Source of the DNA: Arcobacter sp.
GTDB taxonomy: Bacteria > Campylobacterota > Campylobacteria > Campylobacterales > Arcobacteraceae
NCBI GenBank assembly: GCA_020048055.1
Contig: JAIFNA010000006.1
Coordinates: 154,829 to 218,828 of the forward strand
DNA: 64,000 nucleotides
Reading direction: 5' to 3'
Each line of letters begins with the position of its first letter. Within the stretch, counting starts at the first letter, position 1. The translations under genes were made by a program, and so were the position numbers. Below the pieces are notes generated by a model. The model worked only from the letters and a program-made list of their open reading frames with translations, ran no database searches and was not told the DNA's origin. Shown here one piece after another: positions 53,740 through 61,900 of this stretch.

Positions 53740-54522
53740 TTATTTTTTGCTATCAAGTTCAACTGCTAAATCTGAAATAACTCTAGCTTTTGAGATATTT
53801 TGTCTATTTGTTATGGCACTATTTTTTAGTGAAGAGATGTGATTGTTGAGCTGTATTAGACTTGCTTTAAAGCCATCACTTGATTTTGCGATTTTGTTTT
53901 TATCCTCAAGAGGAATCACCTCGTCATTACCTAATAATGATTTTGCTTTCCCTAAATAATCAAATGCACTCGATGAACTATTTGATACCATTTGAGTAAC
54001 ACTTACAAGTGCTTCAGTTGTTTTTGAGATTTGCTCCATATTTCCCTCTAGCTTTAAAGCATCAATGATAAGTTTATCATCTGCATATTTTGCTAGCTTT
54101 GCTATTTCAGATGGCGTTGAATTTGGATTAAGTTGGTTGTACCCTTTTATAAAATTTGAGCTACTTTGTTTATATGAATTTATAGCGGTTGCCGTGTTGT
54201 TGAGATTTACCAAGCTATTTGATACAAGTTTGGTTGCATTTGAAATTTCTCCCGCATACGGTATAGGCAAAACTCGAAGGGCGTTTGAGAAGTAAGCGCT
54301 TGCTTGAATTGTTTTTGAATAATCACTAACATAGTTTTTCATAATCCCAACAAAAGTGGAAAACTCATTCATAGAAGTTTCTTGATTTTTTATCGATTTA
54401 GCTACAACACCCAGTTCATCATAGCTTTTATTTATGAGTTCTTGCTTTGAAACACACGCGGTTGGTTGCCCAGTACATCCACCAATAAAAAATACAACTA
54501 AGATTAAAAATATATAATGCAT
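53740..54522 (-). CDS. Helical lipoprotein of unknown function
   Basis: The 260-aa protein has a lipoprotein signal ending in F-F-I-G-G-C (Cys16) and is otherwise almost all helical with heptad-like spacing, Asn/Ser-rich and with a second Cys at 23. No enzyme motif is seen. It may be a coiled-coil structural or periplasmic adaptor lipoprotein. It is monocistronic between the Sel1 gene and the flavoprotein, which converges on or diverges from it. Confidence 0.72.
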   Translation of the reverse strand: MHYIFLILVVFFIGGCTGQPTACVSKQELINKSYDELGVVAKSIKNQETSMNEFSTFVGIMKNYVSDYSKTIQASAYFSNALRVLPIPYAGEISNATKLVSNSLVNLNNTATAINSYKQSSSNFIKGYNQLNPNSTPSEIAKLAKYADDKLIIDALKLEGNMEQISKTTEALVSVTQMVSNSSSSAFDYLGKAKSLLGNDEVIPLEDKNKIAKSSDGFKASLIQLNNHISSLKNSAITNRQNISKARVISDLAVELDSKK

Positions 54523-54607
54523 AAAAAGACTCCTATTTATTTTTTAAAATCATACCAAAAAAGATATTTGTTTTTAGAGTCTTACTTAATTTAAAAAGTG
54601 GTGAAAA

Positions 54608-55819
54608 ATGTACGATGTTGTAGTTATAGGAAGTGGTGCAGCTGGCTTGATGGGGGGAATTTCTGCTAGTAAACATAAGAAAAAGATTTTAATTTTAGAG
54701 CAATTAGATGAGATTGCTATGAAATTAAAAGCAACAGGCGGAGGGAGATGTAATCTTACAAATACACTATCTTTAGAGCCATTTATGGAGAAGTTTGGGA
54801 AAAATGGAAGATTTATGCGAGATGCTTTGGTTGCATTTTCATCTAAGGATTTACAAGATTTTATGAAATCAATAGGGGTTGAGACACATGCACCTGATGG
54901 TTTTAGGATTTTTCCAACTACACATAAGTCATCTACAATTATAGATGGGCTAAAAAATAAATTAACGCTTGAAAATATTGAGGTTTTATGTGGTCAAAAA
55001 GTAGTCAATGTTTTTAAAGAAAATGATATTTTCCATATCAAAACAGAGCAGAATGAATTTTTAGCAAAATATTTAATCGTAGCTACTGGTGGTTTTGGAT
55101 ACAAAAATCTAGGGGCAACAGGTGATGGTTATGAAGTCGCAAAAAGTTTTGGGCATAGCGTCAATAAACTCTACCCAGCGATGATGCCACTACTTGTAAA
55201 AGATGACTGGGTTGTAAATTGTACGGCTGATACGATAGCAAAAGCGACTATCTCGGTTGATATTAAAAAATATAATAAATTAAAAGCCACAGGAGATTTG
55301 ATTTTTTCTAAAAATGGGATAAGAGGGCCAGTTGTTCTTGATTTTGCAAGGGAGATTACGCCACTGTTTGACACTTTAAATGAGATACCAATTGTAGTAA
55401 ATCTTGTAAAAAATAGAGATGAAAATGATCTGATTGAGCATTTTAAAATTAATAAAAAAGCGATAATCATGGATAGTTTATTACAGATAATTCCAAAATC
55501 AGTTGCTTTGGAATTGTTAAAAATCATAAATATCGATCCAAATTTGACATATTTTAGTTTAAGTGGTGAAGATAAAAGTAGAGTTTTGAAGATATTTACA
55601 AAAACACCAATGACGATTAGCGGAAGTGATGGGTTTAAGCTAGCTATGATTACTCGCGGAGGGGTTAATTTAAAAGAGATAGACCCAAGTTCTATGGAGA
55701 GTAAAATAATTAAAAATTTATATTTTGCAGGTGAAATTATTGATATTGATGGACCTTGTGGAGGATACAATCTGCAATGGGCATTTTCAAGTGGATTTTT
55801 AGCAGGGAATTTAAAATAA
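54608..55819 (+). CDS. BaiN/HI0933-family FAD-dependent oxidoreductase
   Basis: The 403-aa flavoprotein has the dinucleotide fold G8-x-G10-x-x-G13 in V-I-G-S-G-A-A-G, the family box A-T-G-G-G-R-C-N-L-T-N near residue 43, A-T-G-G-F-G-Y in the middle and G-E-I-I-D-I-D-G-P-C-G-G-Y-N-L-Q-W-A at the C terminus. These match the HI0933/YhiN/BaiN family. Substrates are mostly unknown. AAGTGGTG precedes the ATG. Confidence 0.88.
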   Translation: MYDVVVIGSGAAGLMGGISASKHKKKILILEQLDEIAMKLKATGGGRCNLTNTLSLEPFMEKFGKNGRFMRDALVAFSSKDLQDFMKSIGVETHAPDGFRIFPTTHKSSTIIDGLKNKLTLENIEVLCGQKVVNVFKENDIFHIKTEQNEFLAKYLIVATGGFGYKNLGATGDGYEVAKSFGHSVNKLYPAMMPLLVKDDWVVNCTADTIAKATISVDIKKYNKLKATGDLIFSKNGIRGPVVLDFAREITPLFDTLNEIPIVVNLVKNRDENDLIEHFKINKKAIIMDSLLQIIPKSVALELLKIINIDPNLTYFSLSGEDKSRVLKIFTKTPMTISGSDGFKLAMITRGGVNLKEIDPSSMESKIIKNLYFAGEIIDIDGPCGGYNLQWAFSSGFLAGNLK

Positions 55820-55995
55820 ATAAGTAAATATTAGTCTTTAAATAACTATTTTATAGTGCTTAATAAACTATTTATGATTTTAAACATACATAGAATACCA
55901 ATCTTATGTTTTTTACATTAAAACAATCCAAAACCCCTATAAAATATGGTAAAATAAATGAAATTAACACTTTTTTTATAATTTAGGGGAATAAA

Positions 55996-58900
55996 ATGGC
56001 AAAAGATAAACAAATCACAACAAATAGCTCAACAAATAAAAACAAAATCGTATCTTACAAAGATGGCAAAGTTATTATAAATGCATTACCAAAAGATGGT
56101 GAAAGTGAAGCTGTTTATGCAAGACCAGGTGATGAGATTCTTATGGATATTAATGGTATCAACATCGATGACCTTGAAACAAGGTTAGTGGGTGGTGATA
56201 TTGTTTTAACAATGCCAAACGGAAGTACTATAACATTTGTATCTATGGCACTTATGGGTTATAGTGAAAATGCCCCATTTTTTAATAGCGCAGGAAAAAG
56301 AGTATCGCTTGATAAGGTATTGTCAAATATAGAAGAGATAAACAATGTTCCCCTAGATGCAGTTATCACAAACACAAAAGTTGAAGTTACTACTGATGCT
56401 ATCTCAGATGATGGAGAACCAACTCCACCTAAAGCTCCTGAAGAAGTTAATGCAAGGGTAGCTAGTATTGTTGAAGAGTTGAACGAAAATGATGCTCAAA
56501 ATAAGGATGAATCTAAAGGAAAATTCGAAGATGAGCCAGTAGAAGCACCAGAGGTTGTAGCAGTTCCATTTACTGATGATTCAAGTTCTTCTGCGACAAA
56601 AAATGATATTGCCCCATCTCAAATTGAAGGGGTAATGCCTACATTAAAATTCGATATCAACATTCAGCATATTTTTAAGCTTGAAAAAAATCTAGGAAGT
56701 GGTTCAACTTTATACAAAGAAGTATCTGGAGGAGGAGGTTCAACATATTTGAATTCATATCCAAATGATGTGCTACCAAGCGAACTTAAACAGCAAAGTG
56801 ATGCTGAAATACTTGACTATGGTAGTGTAAGTGGGTCAAATACAAATTATACAAAATTAGTAATAAATGCTGATAACTCAACTTATATGGATGAAAATTT
56901 TGTTTCAAGAACAATCAAATTAACTCCGCAACACCCTGAAGGATTTAGGTTAAGTAAAATTACTATTAGTGAATTAAAATCAGGTGTTTCAATTGTTGAT
57001 GGTGTTTCTGATGGCTCTAACAGTTACACAATAACGAGAGCAGAATACGATGAGGCTGGAAATTTGACAAAAGCTGGATTTGTAGAAAAAAATGGATTTA
57101 TAGAGTTTGCTATCAAATATGGCAGGGATTTGGATGTTGATTTTGCTATGAAGATTGAAGGTCAATCTGATTTTGATGTGGCAGAGGGGACGAAAGCAGG
57201 GATTAAAACTCCTATTAAAACATCAGTGACGTATGACACAGAATACGGGATAAATATTAGAGAGGTTGATCCTGGTCTTAATGCTACATACATATACGAC
57301 CCTGTATTAAGAGCTGATGGGACAACTATTGGAAATGGATTTGTTCTTGCAACAAATATCAATGACAATATTATAACAATGGCTCAATTGTCAACAACAG
57401 TTAATGGCTCAATTGCTAGAGATGTAATTTCTGCACCAACTATCAGTGTCAATGATACTGTTTATGGAAATAAAGGAAATGATACTATAAGTTCTGGAAA
57501 TGGAGACGACTATATTGATGCTGGAGACGATAATGATATTGTTGATGGTGGAAATGGAATGGACACTATTTTCGGCGGCTCAGGATTAGATACTGTCACT
57601 TCAGGAAATGGAGATGACTATGTTGACGGTGGAATCGGAAATGATACGATTAACTTTAGTCAATTTGTCCCATCAGCCTCTAGCTCTTTAGGTGTAATGC
57701 TTGATTTATCTGTAAGCATGGCACAAAATACAAACGAGGGAATGGATACAATTTTAAATATTGAAAATGTTATAGGTAGCGGATATGCTGACACTATTAG
57801 AGGTGATGTGTTTTCGAATATAATCGATGGTGGAGCAAGCAAGGATAAATTATACGGAATGGGTGGTAAAGATACTATTTATGGTGATACCGGTAATGAT
57901 GTTATTGATGGTGGCGATGACAATGATATTTTATATGGAGGTAGTGCGGATTATAGCGCAACATCTGGTGACGATACTTTCATAGCAAGTGGTGGAAGCG
58001 ATACAATTTTTGGAAGTGATGGAAATGATACGGTTGATTTTAGTTTAAAATCAGACTCTGTTGAGTTAAATCTTGGAGAATTAAGCAACACAACTACTGG
58101 ATACGCACAAGTAAAAGAAAATGGTTCCGATACTAGTCAGCTGTACAATATTGAAAATATTATAGGCTCATTGGCAAATGACTCAATTACGGGCGATAGT
58201 GGCATTAACACAATTTTTGGCTCACTCGGGGATGATTACCTAAATGGTGGAGATGGAGCGGATACACTTGATGGTGGAATTGGCAATGATACATTAATTG
58301 GTGGAAACGGAATAGATAAACTTTTTGGTGGAGCTGGCAATGACCTGGCTGATTATAGCTCTTCACTTGGTGGAATAAAAGTTGATATGACAAATACAAC
58401 CCAAGAGGTCAGTAGTGATGGACTTGGCAATTTTGATGATCTTGACAGTATTGAAAGAGTAATAGGTACAGATTCAACAGATACAATCATAGGTGGAGAT
58501 GTATCTGAAACTTTTATGTCTGGCAATAGCGCTGATACATTGTATGGTCGTGGTGGAGATGATACTCTTTATTCGGGATTCGGTGACGATATTCTTGATG
58601 GTGGATCTGGAGCTGATAGTCTTGATGGAGGAGACGGAGACGACATATTAAGTGGTGGAGCTGGAGCTGATATTTTATTGGCTGGCAATGGGGACGATAT
58701 ATTAAGTGGTGGAGCTGGTGATGATTTATTGGATGGTGGAGATGGTACTGATGTAGTTGATTATAGTACTGAAGGTGGTGAAAATCTTTATATTAACTTA
58801 TCACCTGATAGCAGTCCGCTCGAAGTAAGTTTATCGCAAGGTATTGATACATTTATTGGCATAGAAAATGTAATTGCCGGACTCAAAGACGATACTATTA

Positions 58901-61900
58901 TTGGTACTGCTGGTAAAAATATTTTAGATGGACGAGGCGGAAATGATACATTAGTTGGAAAGGGTGCAAGCTCTCAAGAAACTGCAGACACTTTAAAAGG
59001 TGGAACTGGGGAAGATTATGTTAGTTTTGATTTTTTAACCGGAGATACTAGTACTACTGGAGTAAGCGTTGATTTGGCAAATGCTGGAGCACAAGATACT
59101 GGCAAAGGCGGCTGGGTAAAGCTAGAAACTATTGAAAATGCCGAAGGTAGTATATTAAAAGACGTTTTAAAAGGAAATGATCTTGATAATGTTTTAAAAG
59201 GCTTATCGGGAGATGATACTCTAAAAGGACTTGGAGGTTCTGATAAACTTTACGGAGGAGATGGTAAAGATACACTAGATGGTGGAACGGGAGATGACTC
59301 AATATTTGGTGGAAAAGGTGTTGATACGGTTGATTATAGTGGTGGAGGAGCGATTTTATTTAATGGCAATTTAACTACTGCTCAAGTTATACATGATGGC
59401 TTTAGAGACAGCGTATATGATGTTGAAAATATTTATGGAAGCGCATATGAAGACAGCATAAGAGGTATAACTGCTGATCAAAATTATAATATTTCGCAAG
59501 AAATAGAGCCTTTAAATACAACGCTTAAATCTTCAGATAAATTGGATATTACGATTGATGGCGTAAAAATTAGTAGTACATTTGGAAGTGCAATAGTTAC
59601 TTTTGATAGCAACAATGATGGTATTTCAGATGGTACATTTACACTTTCAAATGGACTGACTAATGATAATAAATTAACATTTTTAATTGATGCAATAAAC
59701 AATGCCTCATCACCATTGTCTAGTATTTTGACAGCAGCCTCTAGTGATAATGGAATTATTTTAAATAATGATGGAATACACGAGTTTACAAACATAGAAA
59801 TCTCACTTACAAATAGCATGGACATTAAAAGAGTGTTTGTTAGTGATAATAGTCTTAATAATATCATAGAGGGTAACGTAGGAAATGACTATATTGATGG
59901 AGGAGCTGGAGATGATATTATTTACGGCTTTGAAAATTCTTCTCGTTCTCGTACTGAGTCAACATCTGGGGATGCTGATACACTTTTAGGTGGCAGTGGA
60001 AATGATACAATTTATGGACAAAATGGAAACGATAGTATTTATGGAAATAGTGGAAATGATATACTTGATGGTGGTCAAGGTGAAGACTTAATTAATGGCG
60101 GAACAGGCAATGATACAATTGATGGTGGAGTTGGAAATGATACAATTGATTATAGTGATAGAAGCGAAAGTGTTGTTGGTACCTTAAATATAGTTGCAAC
60201 TGGTTCAAACTTTACTGTTGGAGTGAGTGAGATTGATAGCGTTAAAAATATAGAAAACATTGTTGGTGGGACAGGAAATGATACATTAACTGGAAGTTCA
60301 GCAATCAACACTATTCAATCAGGTTTGGGTGATGATATACTCTCAGGAGGAACTGGAAATGATTACTTAGACGGTGGAAGTCACACTACAAGTGGCGGCG
60401 GACAAAGCTCTGATGATGCAGGTACTGGAAAAGGTGACTGGGCAGATTATAGTACTAGAAACGAAGCAGCTAATATCAATCTTGCTTTAAACAAAGCCAT
60501 TTTAAACACAGACAATAATGCAGGTTTTAATGAAACAAGCGATGAAAAAGATACAATTGTAAACATAGAAAATATTAAAGGTACAAGTGTAAATGATACA
60601 ATCGTTGGAAACGAGTACAAAAATACACTTGATGGACATGAGGGGAGCGATACATTTTTTAGTACAAAAGGTGATGATGTTTTTGTAGGTGGAGATGATA
60701 GTGCAAGTGATGATGTTGATGTTTTAGATTTTAAAGATCAACTTCAAGGTATAGTTCTTACGTCAACTGATACAACAACTACAAAATATACAGTTGCCAC
60801 AACCTACACGGCTGATGGAGTAAATACAAATTATATCAACAAAGCAACTGGAATCGAAGAGATTAAAGGTTCAAATTATAGTGACACATTTAGTGGTGGA
60901 AATCTTGCTGATACATTTATTGGCGGTGCTGGAAATGATCTATTTAAAACAATTTCAACAACTGATGGAAGCGATAAATATGATGGCGGAGCTGATATTG
61001 ATACAGCTGATTATAGTGCAATAATGACAAATTCAGATGCAACTTTAGATGGCATCAAAGTTACGTTAAATAGCTCGACAGAAGCAACTGTAACTGTAAA
61101 TGGTATAGCAACCGATCTTATTAAAAATATAGAAAACATTATAGGGACAGCCAATAACGACTCAATTTTAGGTGATAATGGCGTAAATATCCTTGATGGT
61201 GGAGCTGGTAATGATACATTGGCTGGTGGTGAAGGCAATGATACACTAATTGGTGGAGCTGGAAGCGATACAGCAGATTATAGTTTACGAAATAGTTCAA
61301 TTGTTGGTACTCTTGCAGTTAGCACAAATAATTTGGGCGCAAATTTTACTGTTGGCGGCGTTGAAACAGATAAGTTAGTTGGAGTAGAAAACCTAATCGG
61401 TGGAAGTGCAAATGATATATTAATTGGAAGTTCTGAAGCTAACACTATTCAAGGTGGAGCTGGTGATGATACACTAGATGGCGGTGGAGCAAACACCGGT
61501 ATAGATAGTTTAGTTGGTGGAGATGGAGCTGATATTTTTATAGTTAGAGCAAGTGGTTCTACAACTTATGATGGTTCAACTAATGCTGATAGTGCTGTTG
61601 ATACGGTTGACTTTTCGATAGTTGCAGCTACTCAAAAATTAGTTGTTAATTTAGCTACAAATAGTTTTCAGCTTAATGGAACAAACATCACTGGTACAAC
61701 ATTTTTTGGTATTGAAGGTGCAATAGGTGGAGCACAAGATGATACTATGGCAGGGACAAATGGAGCGAATATATTAAAGGGTGGAGCTGGAAATGATACT
61801 CTTAATGGTGGTGGAGCTAGTGGCGTTGAATATGATATTTTAGATGGCGGAGATGGTGGTGAAGATTTTGTAAGTTATGCAAATGCTACAACATCAGTTA

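Noticed and set aside
55171..55770. 199-codon frame antisense to the flavoprotein gene
   Set aside because: It is an opposite-strand shadow of a clear FAD-dependent oxidoreductase, with no family features of its own.
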